Positions 51,174-60,290 of a stretch of 64,000 bases of DNA are shown in pieces. How positions within the stretch are numbered: the stretch's first letter is position 1; each line of letters starts with the position of its first letter. This DNA is from Pseudomonas koreensis (GTDB taxonomy: Bacteria; Pseudomonadota; Gammaproteobacteria; Pseudomonadales; Pseudomonadaceae), in contig NZ_JAOEJU010000025.1 of NCBI RefSeq assembly GCF_025447595.1, forward strand, positions 22,808-86,807. Reading direction: 5' to 3'. A program made the translations under genes and the position numbers. The notes beneath the pieces are model-generated. The model was not told the DNA's origin. It did no database searches and saw only the letters and a list, made by a program, of their open reading frames with translations.

Positions 51174-51241
51174 TTGTTTCGGCTGTGCAGGCGTCGCGTG
51201 TTCGCCTACGCTTTTGCTGACTGATTTTTTCGAGAGATTGC

Positions 51242-52282
51242 ATGCTCAATAACGATCGCCTGTTGGTACAGATCCTGTTGCTGGTGTTGTTCGGTGCCAG
51301 CCTGTGGGTGATGGCGCCGTTCTGGTCGGCGCTGTTCTGGGGCGCGGTGCTGGCGTTTGCCAGCTGGCCGCTGATGCGCTTGCTGACTCGATGGCTGAAC
51401 GGGCGTGAGTCGTTGGCCGCCCTGTTGCTGACCATGGGCTGGATGTTGTTGGTGGCGGGGCCGTTGGTGTGGCTGGGATTCAACCTGGCGGATCACGTGC
51501 GCGATGCCACCGCGTTCATCAAGGACGTGCAGGTAGACGGACTTCCTGAGGCGCCGTCCTGGCTTGGCGGCGTTCCATTGGTGGGCGAGCGCCTGGTGCG
51601 GGTCTGGAACAGCATCGATCAGCAAGGGGCTGCGATCATCGTGGCGATCAAACCCTATCTGGGGCAGGTCGGTAACTGGCTGCTGGCGCGCAGTGCGCAG
51701 ATCGGCAGCGGGATTCTCGAACTGACCCTGAGCATTGTCTTCGTGTTCTTTTTCTACCGCGACGGGCCGCGACTGGCGGCGTTCGTGCACAGCCTGCTGG
51801 AGCGCCTGATCGGTGATCGGGCCGGTTACTACATCGATCTGGTGGCCGGTACCGTGCAGCGGGTGGTCAACGGGGTGATCGGTACGGCGGCGGCGCAAGC
51901 GGTGCTGGCGCTGATCGGGTTCCTGATCGCCGGGGTGCCGGGGGCGCTGGTGCTGGGGATCGTTACGTTCCTGCTCAGTCTGATTCCGATGGGGCCACCG
52001 CTGGTGTGGATTCCGGCCACGGCGTGGCTGGCTTGGAAGGGCGAGTACGGGATGGCGGTGTTTCTCGGGATCTGGGGGACGTTCATCATCAGTGGCGTGG
52101 ACAACGTGCTCAAGCCGTATCTGATCAGCCGGGGCGGGAATCTGCCGTTGGTGATTGTGTTGCTTGGGGTGTTTGGCGGGTTGATTGCGTTTGGGTTTAT
52201 CGGGTTGTTTATCGGGCCTACGCTTTTGGCTGTGGCTTATAGTTTGTTGACGGATTGGAGTAAGAGTCAGGCTCGGGTTTGA
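51242..52282 (+). CDS. AI-2E/PerM-family transporter
   Basis: 346 residues with about eight hydrophobic segments. Family blocks: LLLTMGWMLLVAGPLVWLGF, FFFYRDGPRLAAFVHSLLERL, AAAQAVLALIGFLIAGVPGA, and PMGPPLVWIPATAWLAWKGEY. Function is debated (autoinducer or Na+/H+ export in homologues). ATG at 51242. The second copy of the 360-bp repeat starts eight bases after its stop. Confidence 0.87.
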   Translation: MLNNDRLLVQILLLVLFGASLWVMAPFWSALFWGAVLAFASWPLMRLLTRWLNGRESLAALLLTMGWMLLVAGPLVWLGFNLADHVRDATAFIKDVQVDGLPEAPSWLGGVPLVGERLVRVWNSIDQQGAAIIVAIKPYLGQVGNWLLARSAQIGSGILELTLSIVFVFFFYRDGPRLAAFVHSLLERLIGDRAGYYIDLVAGTVQRVVNGVIGTAAAQAVLALIGFLIAGVPGALVLGIVTFLLSLIPMGPPLVWIPATAWLAWKGEYGMAVFLGIWGTFIISGVDNVLKPYLISRGGNLPLVIVLLGVFGGLIAFGFIGLFIGPTLLAVAYSLLTDWSKSQARV

Positions 52283-52289
52283 GGCTTTG

Positions 52290-52646
52290 CCTTGGCGGCC
52301 TCTGGGCCGACCAGGCTCTTTGGGATTGGGTGAATATCCGTTTCTTCGGGTGTTGCCGCTGGCGGTTTCGCTTTTACAGCGAGTCCCTTTTGGCAAACGC
52401 CCCAAAAGGAACCAAAAGGGCTTGCCCCAATGTTCGGCGCCTCGCTGTGGCTCGGCGTCCCTTCGTTCCGGGATTGATCCGGGGGCATCGCCTACGGTTT
52501 GCTTCGCTGCACCTCCTCTCGATGCATGCGGCTGCGCCGCACGGTCGCTGCGCTCCCACCCCCGGATAAGTCCCTCCACTCAGCCTTCCAACGGGGCCGG
52601 TACGTCAAAAGCGGTACTCGAGCTAACGCTCATTGTGTTGAGTGGT
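52290..52646 (+). repeat. ~360-bp structured intergenic repeat, copy 2
   Basis: Same layout as 2068-2428. Pairs: 52290-52300 with 52305-52315; TCGCT / AGCGA (52368-52372 with 52378-52382); CCTTTTGG / CCAAAAGG (52386-52393 with 52402-52409); CGCC / GGCG (52438-52441 with 52454-52457); 52471-52485 with 52559-52573 (one mismatch, one wobble); TGCGGC / GCCGCA (52527-52532 with 52536-52541). A single REP follows at 52671. Confidence 0.85.
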
Positions 52647-52670
52647 GAGGGGCTTTTGCTCTTGCTCTTC

Positions 52671-52694
52671 TGTGGGAGCTGGCTTGCCAGCGAT
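52671..52694 (+). repeat. Single REP
   Basis: TGTGGGAGCTGGCTTGCCAG with CGAT following, the same AGCTGGCTTGCCAGCGAT variant as at 30335. Confidence 0.8.
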
Positions 52695-52731
52695 GGCTGC
52701 GGGACAGTCAGGCCATGTCTAAGTGAATGTA

Positions 52732-52768
52732 CGCTTCCCTGCAGGAACTGCTGCAGAGGAAGCGTTTT
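52732..52768 (+). terminator. Hairpin with T-run, plus orientation
   Basis: CGCTTCC-CTGCAG / CTGCAG-AGGAAGCG-type stem (52732-52764) followed by TTTT. It lies between the repeat and the EF-hand gene's 3' end and could terminate readthrough from the left. Confidence 0.5.
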
Positions 52769-52779
52769 AGCCCAGCGTT

Positions 52780-53637
52780 TCAGGTAGCCACATTCAAATA
52801 CTTGCCCACCGACGCAGTGCTTTCGAGCGAGTACTGCTTGCTCAGATTGGCAATCATGCGGTTCAGCGCTTCGGTGGTGGTTTGAGTATTGCTGGCAGTC
52901 TGTTCATCGTCCGGGCGCTCACGACCTGCATGCAGTGCAGCTTTCAGTTCGTCGCTGCTGACGCCTCCGCTGCTGTCGCTGTCCAGAACCTTGAGCAGGG
53001 CGGCGGCGGTGTCGGTGTTGTTCGAGGAGGTGCTGTCGCTGACCTGCAACGCGCTGTTCAGTTCGGTGGCGGTAACAGTGCCGTCGCCGTCCGCATCGAG
53101 CTGGCTGAACAGTTCGTCGCTGGAGGCTTGCGGCGGCGGTGGTGGCGGTGGGGTGAGGCTGGCGGCGAGTTCGTCCTGGCTGACGACGCCGTCTTCGTTT
53201 TTGTCCAGGGCCGAGAAGATTTTGCTGCTGTCGGCGGTGCTGCCGGCGCTGGTCAGGCCGTTGCTCAGTTCGTCGCTGCTGATGGCGCCGTCGCCATCGG
53301 TGTCCAGGGCGCTGATCAGGGCGTCGGCGAGTTCGGTGTTGGGGGCTTGGTCGCCTGGGGGCGGTGGCAGTGGGGCCATGGCGGTCATTTCTTCCGCGCT
53401 GAGGCTGCCGCTGGCGTCGCTGTCCAGATCGCCGAATTGTTTGCTCAGGCTGACCAGCAGGCCGTCGTTGGACTTCTGTGACAGGGCGCTGCCGAGTTCG
53501 TCCTGATCCACCGCGCCGTCGCCGTTGCTGTCGAGCTTGGCGAACAGTTCCTTTTGCAGTTGCTGGCTGCGGGCGTTCTGGGTGGAGGTGCTGCTGGTGC
53601 TGGTATAGCTCGTGTAGTTGCTGACGCTACCGATCAT
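52780..53637 (-). CDS. Six-EF-hand calcium-binding protein
   Basis: 285 residues. Six 12-residue EF loops: DSNGDGAVDQDE (36-47), then DLDSDASGSLSAEE, DTDGDGAISSDE, DKNEDGVVSQDE, DADGDGTVTATE and DSDSSGGVSSDE. Loops 2 and 6 depart from consensus. Proline-rich linkers (PLPPPPGD and PPPPPPP) separate pairs. Serine/threonine-rich N-terminus, no signal peptide. The ATG at 53637 has AAGGAG upstream; a GTG at 53646 is an alternative. Likely a soluble Ca2+ buffer or sensor; similar proteins occur as type III effectors (XopAW-like) in other bacteria, but no secretion signal is visible. Confidence 0.85.
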   Translation of the reverse strand: MIGSVSNYTSYTSTSSTSTQNARSQQLQKELFAKLDSNGDGAVDQDELGSALSQKSNDGLLVSLSKQFGDLDSDASGSLSAEEMTAMAPLPPPPGDQAPNTELADALISALDTDGDGAISSDELSNGLTSAGSTADSSKIFSALDKNEDGVVSQDELAASLTPPPPPPPQASSDELFSQLDADGDGTVTATELNSALQVSDSTSSNNTDTAAALLKVLDSDSSGGVSSDELKAALHAGRERPDDEQTASNTQTTTEALNRMIANLSKQYSLESTASVGKYLNVAT

Positions 53638-53747
53638 CGGGCTCACTCCTTGGACTGGAAAACCGGTGGGTGTACCGGCTTATGTAGCCTCCAGTCGCAA
53701 GGTGTCGTGGGTATGTGAGGTTTGTACCGGCCGGTACACAGTCGGGA

Positions 53748-54797
53748 TCAGTGGCGGGGCAACTGGATCACGGCGGTCAGGCCGCCGCCGGGTGTTTCTG
53801 CCAGGGTCAGTTGTCCGCCCTGGCGTTGCGCTGCTTCCCGGGCGATGGTCATGCCCAGGCCGACGCCGCCGGAGTTGCGGTTGCGTGAGCCTTCGAGGCG
53901 GAAGAACGGTTCGAACACGGCTTCACGCTTGTCCGCCGCGATGCCTGGGCCGTGGTCGATGACGCGGATCAGCAGTTGTTCGCGCTGGTCTTGCAGTTCG
54001 ATGTGCGCTTGTCCGGCATAGCGCAGGGCGTTGTCCATCAGGTTGTTGATGCACGAGCGCAGTGCCATCGGCTGGACTTGCAAGGGCGCGCAATGGCCGC
54101 TGACCTGAACGTCGGCGCCTTGATCCTGGGCGTTTTCGCACAGGGATTCGACCAGCGCCTGTACGTCCATCAATTGCAGGGCTTCACTGGTGCGCTGTTC
54201 GTGCAGGTAGGTGAGGGTGGCGTCGAGCATGCCGATCATGTCGTCCAGATCCTGGCGCATCTGGCCCTGCAGCTTGTCGTCGTTGATGTTTTCCAGGCGC
54301 AGTTTCAGCCGCGACAGTGGGGTGCGCAGGTCGTGGGAGACGGCGCCGAGCATCCGCGCCCGTTGCTGCACCTGTTCGCGGATGCGGTGTTGCATCAGGT
54401 TGAACGTGTGTGCGGCTTGCCGGGCTTCCCGGGGGCCGGTTTCGTCCAGCGGCGGGCTGTCGAGGTCTTCGCTCAGGCGTTCGGCCGCATCGCTCAGGCG
54501 CTGGATCGGCCGGGTCAGCAGCTTGGCGCCGTACCAGGCGGCGATGATCAGCGAGATGAACTGGAAGGTCAGCGGCACGATCGGCCCGCCGAACCAGGGG
54601 CGCGGCGGACGGGGCGGGTAGCGTGGATCCTGAACCGGCTGTTTGCCGTCGATGGTTTCCGAGAACTCCGGCGGCGGAGGCGGTGGCGGCGGGCCGTAGA
54701 GGCGGAACCAGGCAAAGGCCAGCAAGTGCGCCAGGACGATCGCCACCAACAGCACGCCAAACAGGCGGCCGAACAGCGTGTCGAAGCGCGCCCGCAT
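53748..54797 (-). CDS. Sensor histidine kinase
   Basis: 349 residues. TM1 about 8-30, short periplasmic loop of about 40 residues with a run of eight prolines (GPPPPPPPPEF) and PPRPPRP, TM2 about 70-92, HAMP, phospho-His near 155 (AVSHDLRTPLSRLKL), HATPase (NLMDNALRYA, DHGPGIAAD, GGVGLGMTIAR). Small sensor loop suggests sensing in or near the membrane. Starts one base overlapping its regulator's stop. Partner of the gene at 54797-55546. Confidence 0.9.
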   Translation of the reverse strand: MRARFDTLFGRLFGVLLVAIVLAHLLAFAWFRLYGPPPPPPPPEFSETIDGKQPVQDPRYPPRPPRPWFGGPIVPLTFQFISLIIAAWYGAKLLTRPIQRLSDAAERLSEDLDSPPLDETGPREARQAAHTFNLMQHRIREQVQQRARMLGAVSHDLRTPLSRLKLRLENINDDKLQGQMRQDLDDMIGMLDATLTYLHEQRTSEALQLMDVQALVESLCENAQDQGADVQVSGHCAPLQVQPMALRSCINNLMDNALRYAGQAHIELQDQREQLLIRVIDHGPGIAADKREAVFEPFFRLEGSRNRNSGGVGLGMTIAREAAQRQGGQLTLAETPGGGLTAVIQLPRH

Positions 54798-55546
54798 CAG
54801 CCGATGTCTCGCGCGTCGAACAGGTAGCCTTCACCGCGTACGGTTTTGATCAGCTGCGGGGCTTTCGGGTCGTCGCCGAGTTTTTGCCGCAGGCGCGAGA
54901 CCAGCAGGTCGATGCTGCGGTCGAAGGCTTCGATCGAGCGGCCACGGGCGGCGTCCAGCAACTGTTCGCGGCTGAGCACCCGGCGCGGGCGTTCGATGAA
55001 TACCCAGAGCAGGCGGAATTCGGCGTTGGACAGCGGCACCACCAGGCCATCGTCGGCGATCAATTGGCGCAGGACGCTGTTCAGGCGCCAGTTGTCGAAG
55101 CGAATGTTCGCACGCTGTTCGGTGCGGTCGTCGCGCACCCGGCGCAGAATCGTCTGGATTCGCGCCACCAGTTCCCGAGGCTCGAACGGTTTGGCCATGT
55201 AGTCATCGGCGCCCAGTTCCAGGCCGATGATGCGGTCGGTGGGTTCGCAGCGGGCGGTGAGCATCAGGATCGGGATGTCGGACTCTGCGCGCAGCCAGCG
55301 GCACAGCGACAGACCGTCTTCGCCGGGCAGCATCAGGTCGAGCACCATCACGTCGAAATGTTCGGCCTGCATCGCCTGACGCATGGCCGCGCCGTCGGTG
55401 ACACCGCTGGCGTGAATGTTGAATCGGGCCAGGTAGTCGATCATCAATTCGCGGATCGGCACGTCATCGTCGACGATCAGGGCGCGGATGCTCCAGCGCT
55501 TGTCGTCTTTCTGCTCGTCGTTCACGGAGGCTTGGGAGTTGTGCAT
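54797..55546 (-). CDS. OmpR-family response regulator
   Basis: About 249 residues. ALIVDDDVPIRELMI, phospho-Asp in VMVLDLMLPGEDGLSL, TARCEPTDR, MAKPFEPREL; winged helix LSNAEFRLLWVF, DRSIDLLVSRLRQKL, KTVRGEGYLF. Start uncertain (ATG at 55546 or 55558; no clear ribosome site). Coupled to the kinase (TGATG). The 295-base gap to pyrF holds both promoters; nothing else seen. Targets unknown. Confidence 0.88.
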   Translation of the reverse strand: MHNSQASVNDEQKDDKRWSIRALIVDDDVPIRELMIDYLARFNIHASGVTDGAAMRQAMQAEHFDVMVLDLMLPGEDGLSLCRWLRAESDIPILMLTARCEPTDRIIGLELGADDYMAKPFEPRELVARIQTILRRVRDDRTEQRANIRFDNWRLNSVLRQLIADDGLVVPLSNAEFRLLWVFIERPRRVLSREQLLDAARGRSIEAFDRSIDLLVSRLRQKLGDDPKAPQLIKTVRGEGYLFDARDIG

Positions 55547-55841
55547 GAGGCTGTTCATCTGCCAGTAGGCCGCCAACCACAAAGATAGGCTGCGAGGTTG
55601 TGGTTTCAGCATAGGCGTCCGGCCGTGAGGCGGGAAGGGCTGCTGTAAGGACTTGTTGCGGCTGGCGAGGCTAGCGCGGGCGCATGTTGCCGGCGTGTCG
55701 GTTGTGTATCGGGTTCGACACAATACCCTGCAAGGCTATGCTGATCACGGTTGGCGCGACGATTTACCGATCATCGGGTGCCGCGCCGCCGCCGGTTCCG
55801 CTACAATGCGCGCCGATTTCGACTTGCCTGAGAGCCCATCC

Positions 55842-56540
55842 ATGTCCGCCTGCCAGACTCCTATCATCGTCGCCCTGGATTTCCCCACCCGTGACGCCGC
55901 ACTGAAGCTGGCCGACCAGTTGGACCCGAAACTGTGCCGGGTCAAAGTGGGCAAGGAACTGTTCACCAGCTGCGCCGCAGAAATCGTCGGTACCCTGCGT
56001 GACAAGGGTTTCGAAGTATTCCTCGACCTGAAATTCCACGACATTCCCAACACCACGGCGATGGCGGTCAAGGCCGCTGCCGAGATGGGCGTGTGGATGG
56101 TCAACGTTCACTGCTCCGGCGGTCTGCGCATGATGGCAGCCTGCCGTGAAGAGCTGGACAAACGCAGTGGCCCGCAGCCGTTGCTGATCGGTGTGACCGT
56201 GCTGACCAGCATGGAGCGTGAGGATCTGGCGGGTATCGGTCTGGACATCGAGCCGCAGGAGCAGGTGCTGCGGCTGGCGGCGCTGGCCGAGAAGGCCGGG
56301 ATGGACGGTCTGGTGTGCTCGGCGCTGGAAGCCACTGCGCTGAAAACCGCGCATCCGTCGCTGCAACTGGTGACCCCGGGGATTCGTCCGGCGGGCAGCG
56401 CCCAGGACGATCAGCGTCGCATCCTGACCCCGCGTCAGGCGCTGGATGCCGGTTCCGACTATCTGGTGATCGGCCGTCCGATCAGCCAGGCGGCGGATCC
56501 AGCCAAGGCACTGGCCTCGGTGGTTGCCGAACTGGCCTGA
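55842..56540 (+). CDS. pyrF: PyrF, orotidine-5'-phosphate decarboxylase
   Basis: Last step of UMP synthesis. 232 residues. Catalytic DLKFHDIPNT (Asp-x-Lys-x-x-Asp), RVKVGKELFT, and VTPGIRPAGS with GRPIS near the end. A TACAAT hexamer lies at 55802-55807. A bidirectional terminator follows. Confidence 0.96.
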   Translation: MSACQTPIIVALDFPTRDAALKLADQLDPKLCRVKVGKELFTSCAAEIVGTLRDKGFEVFLDLKFHDIPNTTAMAVKAAAEMGVWMVNVHCSGGLRMMAACREELDKRSGPQPLLIGVTVLTSMEREDLAGIGLDIEPQEQVLRLAALAEKAGMDGLVCSALEATALKTAHPSLQLVTPGIRPAGSAQDDQRRILTPRQALDAGSDYLVIGRPISQAADPAKALASVVAELA

Positions 56541-56559
56541 GCGAACAGCTGAAGCATCA

Positions 56560-56591
56560 AATAAGGGAGCCCGATGGCTCCCTTATTTGTT
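56560..56591. terminator. Bidirectional terminator between pyrF and the oxidoreductase
   Basis: AATAAGGGAGCC / GGCTCCCTTATT perfect 12-bp stem with a four-base loop and T-rich flank on both strands. Confidence 0.9.
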
Positions 56592-56593
56592 TT

Positions 56594-57598
56594 TCAGACC
56601 TTCAACACCAGTTTGCCGAAGTTCTCGCCGCTGAACAGTTTGCCCAGTGTCTCAGGGAAGGTTTCCAGGCCTTCGACGATGTCTTCCTTGCTCTTGAGCT
56701 GACCCTTGGCCATCCAGCCGGCCATTTCCTGGGCGGCGCTCGCGTACTGTGCGGCGTAATCCATCACCACGAAGCCTTCCATCCGCGCGCGGTTGACCAG
56801 CAGCGACAGGTAGTTGGCCGGGCCTTTGACCGCTTCCTTGTTGTTGTACTGGCTGATCGCGCCGCAGATCACCACGCGCGCCTTGAAGTTCAGGCGGCTC
56901 AGTACCGCGTCGAGGATGTCGCCGCCGACGTTGTCGAAATACACGTCCACGCCTTTCGGGCATTCGCGTTTGAGGCCGGCCAGCACGTCTTCGTTCTTGT
57001 AGTCGATGGCGCCGTCGAAACCCAGTTCATCGATCAGGAACTTGCACTTGTCCGCGCCGCCGGCAATGCCGACCACCCGGCAACCTTTGATCTTGGCAAT
57101 CTGCCCGGCAATGCTGCCGACCGCGCCCGCTGCACCGGAAAGCACCACGGTGTCACCGGCCTTCGGTGCGCCGACATCCAGCAGGGCGAAATAGGCGGTC
57201 ATGCCGGTCATGCCCAGTGCGGACAGATAAACTGGTAGCGGTGCCAGTTTCGGATCGACCTTGTAGAAACCTCTTGGCTCGCCGAGGAAATAATCCTGCA
57301 CGCCGATGGCACCGTTGACGTAGTCGCCGACGGCAAACCCCGGATTGTTCGACGCGACGACTTTGCCTACGCCCAGCGCGCGCATGACTTCACCCAGACC
57401 CACCGGCGGGATGTAGGACTTGCCTTCATTCATCCAGCCGCGCATGGCCGGGTCGAGGGACAGGTATTCGTTCTTGACCAGAATCTGCCCCGCCGCCGGC
57501 TCGCCGACCGGTACTTCCTGATAGGTGAAGGTCTCGCGGGTGGCGGCGCCCACCGGGCGTTTGGCGAGCAGGAACTGGCGATTGGTCTGGTTGGTCAT
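56594..57598 (-). CDS. NADP-dependent oxidoreductase (zinc-free MDR family, CurA-like)
   Basis: 334 residues. LLAKRPVGAATRETF, GVQDYFLGEPRGFYKVD, dinucleotide motif SGAAGAVGSIAGQIAKIKG and YFDNVGGDILDAVL. Reduces enone-type substrates with NADPH in the family. ATG at 57598 with a weak site; GTG at 57607 possible. Confidence 0.9.
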   Translation of the reverse strand: MTNQTNRQFLLAKRPVGAATRETFTYQEVPVGEPAAGQILVKNEYLSLDPAMRGWMNEGKSYIPPVGLGEVMRALGVGKVVASNNPGFAVGDYVNGAIGVQDYFLGEPRGFYKVDPKLAPLPVYLSALGMTGMTAYFALLDVGAPKAGDTVVLSGAAGAVGSIAGQIAKIKGCRVVGIAGGADKCKFLIDELGFDGAIDYKNEDVLAGLKRECPKGVDVYFDNVGGDILDAVLSRLNFKARVVICGAISQYNNKEAVKGPANYLSLLVNRARMEGFVVMDYAAQYASAAQEMAGWMAKGQLKSKEDIVEGLETFPETLGKLFSGENFGKLVLKV

Positions 57599-57825
57599 GA
57601 CAGGCACTCGAATTGAATGAAGCCTTGTTGATAGACCTTCATGCGCGATGCCGCAAGGTTGGCTTACGGGGCGAATGCAGGTTGATCCAGTACGGTGATA
57701 GTGCCCCGCGGGGTTTCATCACTGCGATTCATGAAAGGCTAACCGGCCTTTTGATAGTGCTGACGTCACTCAGGCCCCTGTGGCTATGCTGCCTTCATCA
57801 ATCCCCCGCATTCGAGGACATAACA

Positions 57826-58587
57826 ATGAGCATGACGTTTTCCGGTCAGGTAGCCGTCGTCACCGGCGCGGCCAACGGCATCGGCCGCGCGACGGCGCAG
57901 GCATTTGCCGCCGAAGGTCTGAAAGTGGTGGTGGCCGATCTGGATGCGGCCGGGGGCGAGGGCACCGTGGCGCTGATTCGTACAGCCGGCGGTGAAGCGA
58001 CCTTCGTGCGCTGCAACGTGACCGTCGAAAGCGAAGTGAAAAATCTGATGGACGAGGTGATCAATACCTACGGCCGTCTCGACTATGCCTTCAACAACGC
58101 CGGGATCGAGATCGAGAAGGGCAAACTGGCCGAAGGCTCGATGGACGAGTTCGACGCGATCATGGGCGTCAACGTCAAGGGTGTCTGGCTGTGCATGAAG
58201 TACCAGTTGCCGTTGCTACTGGCTCAGGGCGGCGGTGCGATCGTCAACACCGCGTCGGTGGCTGGACTGGGTGCTGCGCCGAAGATGAGCATCTATGCCG
58301 CTTCCAAGCATGCAGTGATCGGCCTGACCAAGTCTGCCGCTATCGAGTACGCCAAAAAGAAGATCCGCGTGAACGCGGTTTGCCCGGCAGTGATCGATAC
58401 CGACATGTTCCGGCGTGCCTACGAGGCAGATCCCAAGAAAGGCGAGTTCGCCAATGCGATGCACCCGGTCGGCCGCATCGGCAAGGTCGAGGAAATCGCC
58501 AGCGCGGTGCTTTATCTGTGCAGCGATGGTGCGGCATTCACCACCGGTCATTCGCTGGCCGTGGATGGTGGTGTGACAGCGTTCTGA
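57826..58587 (+). CDS. SDR-family oxidoreductase
   Basis: 253 residues. Cofactor motif VTGAANGIGRATA (13-20), NNAG in YAFNNAGIEIEKG, catalytic Ser-Tyr-Lys (NTASVAG, YAASKHAV) and DTDMFRRAY. Probably a short-chain alcohol/ketone dehydrogenase; substrate unknown. GAGGA upstream. A terminator follows. Confidence 0.92.
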   Translation: MSMTFSGQVAVVTGAANGIGRATAQAFAAEGLKVVVADLDAAGGEGTVALIRTAGGEATFVRCNVTVESEVKNLMDEVINTYGRLDYAFNNAGIEIEKGKLAEGSMDEFDAIMGVNVKGVWLCMKYQLPLLLAQGGGAIVNTASVAGLGAAPKMSIYAASKHAVIGLTKSAAIEYAKKKIRVNAVCPAVIDTDMFRRAYEADPKKGEFANAMHPVGRIGKVEEIASAVLYLCSDGAAFTTGHSLAVDGGVTAF

Positions 58588-58612
58588 ACACGCCGCGACG
58601 AGTACCGCCATG

Positions 58613-58639
58613 GACCCGCTGATCAGCGGGTCTTTTTTT
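58613..58639 (+). terminator. Terminator after the SDR gene
   Basis: GACCCGCTGATCAGCGGGTC perfect palindrome followed by seven Ts. Confidence 0.9.
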
Positions 58640-58781
58640 GTCTGCAATCCGTTCCGTGAATCCTTTAAACAATGTGTTTCAAATCTTGAGAACGGTGGTT
58701 TTTGGCGGCTTTGTCGCACAGCCTGAAGGGCGTGGCTGTGATTTACTGCCGCCAGCAAAACGGACAGGAGTTTGCGTGCTC

Positions 58782-60182
58782 ATGGAATTGAGAATTGACC
58801 GACAGGCAATGGTGCCGGTCGTACAGCAGATCGTTGATGGCTTGACCGAATGGATCGTGCGCGGGCAGGTGCCTGCGACGACGCGTCTTCCCTCCGTGCG
58901 GCAGATTGCCCGGTGCAATCTGCTGAGCCAGTCAAGCGTCATGGAAGCTTGTGAACGACTGGTGGCGCAGGGGATTCTGGCCTCGCGCCAAGGCTCGGGC
59001 TTCATGGTGGCCGCTGCGTTGCCGAATTGTTGCGGGGTGATCGGTGGTTCCGGTGCTGAGGGCGAGCAGCAAGGGTCCGACTTTCGAACGCAATGGCGCA
59101 GCGGATTGACGCTGGGGGCCGGTGTGTTGCCGGAGAGTTGGCGCGAATCCGATGATCTCAGCTATGCGATCCGCCAGGTGGCCCGCACCGACATGGCCAG
59201 TCTGTTCAACTACAGCGAACCCTTGGGGCTTCCGGCGCTGCGCGAGCAGATCGTCAAACGTCTCGGATTGCTGGACATTAACGTCATCGATGAGCACGTG
59301 CTGACGACTGCCGGCGCCAGCCATGGTCTCGACCTGATCGTGCGGACCCTGTTCAATGCGGGTGATTGTGTCGTGGTCGAATCCCCTGGTTATGCGCCGT
59401 TGTTCGAACTCCTGCGCCTGCACGGAATCCGCATGCTGGAGGTGCGTCGCACACCGGGCGGTCCGGACTTGGAAGCGCTTGAAGCTTTGTTGCGGCAGTA
59501 CCGGCCGACGGCGCTGTTCATCAACAGTCACCACCATAATCCCACGGGCAGTTGTCTGGCGCCGGCGGTGGCCCGTCGAATCCTGCAATTGAGCAAGATC
59601 TACGATCTGCGGCTGATCGAAGATGATGTCTACGCCGATCTGCACCATGGCAACGGCACTCGGTTAGCGGCGCTGGATGATGAGGGACGGGTCATTTACG
59701 TTGGCAGTTTTTCCAAGACGCTGAGCAGCTCGTTGCGGGTTGGTTTTGTATTGGCCAGTGGCGAGCTGATCAAGCGTATGGCACAGGTCAAGACGATCAG
59801 TTGCATGGGCACCTCGAGATTCTGTGAGGCGGTGTTGGCCGGTTTGCTCGCCAGTGGCGTTTATCGCAAGCTGGTGCAGCGCCAGCGTCAGCGACTCAAT
59901 ACTGACCGTGCCGCCGCTTTGCAGGCGCTGGAAGATGCCGACTGGGAGGTATTCGGCAAGCCCACGGGAGGCCTGTTCATCTGGGCCCGTCCGCCGCTGG
60001 CCGATGAGGCGCGCCTGCGCAGACATGCCCGGCATTGCGGGGTACAACTGTCCTGTGCAACGTCGTACAGCCCCAGTGGCCAAGCCTGTGACTGGCTGCG
60101 GATCAACGTGGCTCATGCCTGTGATCCCCGAGCGCGACAGTTTTTTCGTGACACTGGCGTGGATCGACCTCAAACGTTCTGA
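58782..60182 (+). CDS. MocR/PdxR-type regulator (GntR HTH fused to aminotransferase)
   Basis: 466 residues. GntR-type winged helix at about 1-70 (RQAMVPVVQQIVDGLTEWIV, RLPSVRQIARCNLLSQSSVM), then a fold-type I aminotransferase domain: ASHGLDLIVRTLF, INSHHHNPTGSCL, EDDVYADL and the PLP Lys in GSFSKTLSSSLRVG. Such proteins regulate genes in response to PLP-bound ligands; the target is not divergent, so it cannot be read off. The ATG at 58782 has ACAGGAG upstream at some distance; GTG at 58776 is possible. Confidence 0.88.
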   Translation: MELRIDRQAMVPVVQQIVDGLTEWIVRGQVPATTRLPSVRQIARCNLLSQSSVMEACERLVAQGILASRQGSGFMVAAALPNCCGVIGGSGAEGEQQGSDFRTQWRSGLTLGAGVLPESWRESDDLSYAIRQVARTDMASLFNYSEPLGLPALREQIVKRLGLLDINVIDEHVLTTAGASHGLDLIVRTLFNAGDCVVVESPGYAPLFELLRLHGIRMLEVRRTPGGPDLEALEALLRQYRPTALFINSHHHNPTGSCLAPAVARRILQLSKIYDLRLIEDDVYADLHHGNGTRLAALDDEGRVIYVGSFSKTLSSSLRVGFVLASGELIKRMAQVKTISCMGTSRFCEAVLAGLLASGVYRKLVQRQRQRLNTDRAAALQALEDADWEVFGKPTGGLFIWARPPLADEARLRRHARHCGVQLSCATSYSPSGQACDWLRINVAHACDPRARQFFRDTGVDRPQTF

Positions 60183-60290
60183 AAACGACGCGTGCGTAGC
60201 TTTTTGCCATTATTCCGACGCCAGAGACTTGTGCTGGTTCATGGCCGTTGCGAATCTTCGGCAACAGACTATGGCAGGGGGCTACGCGCA

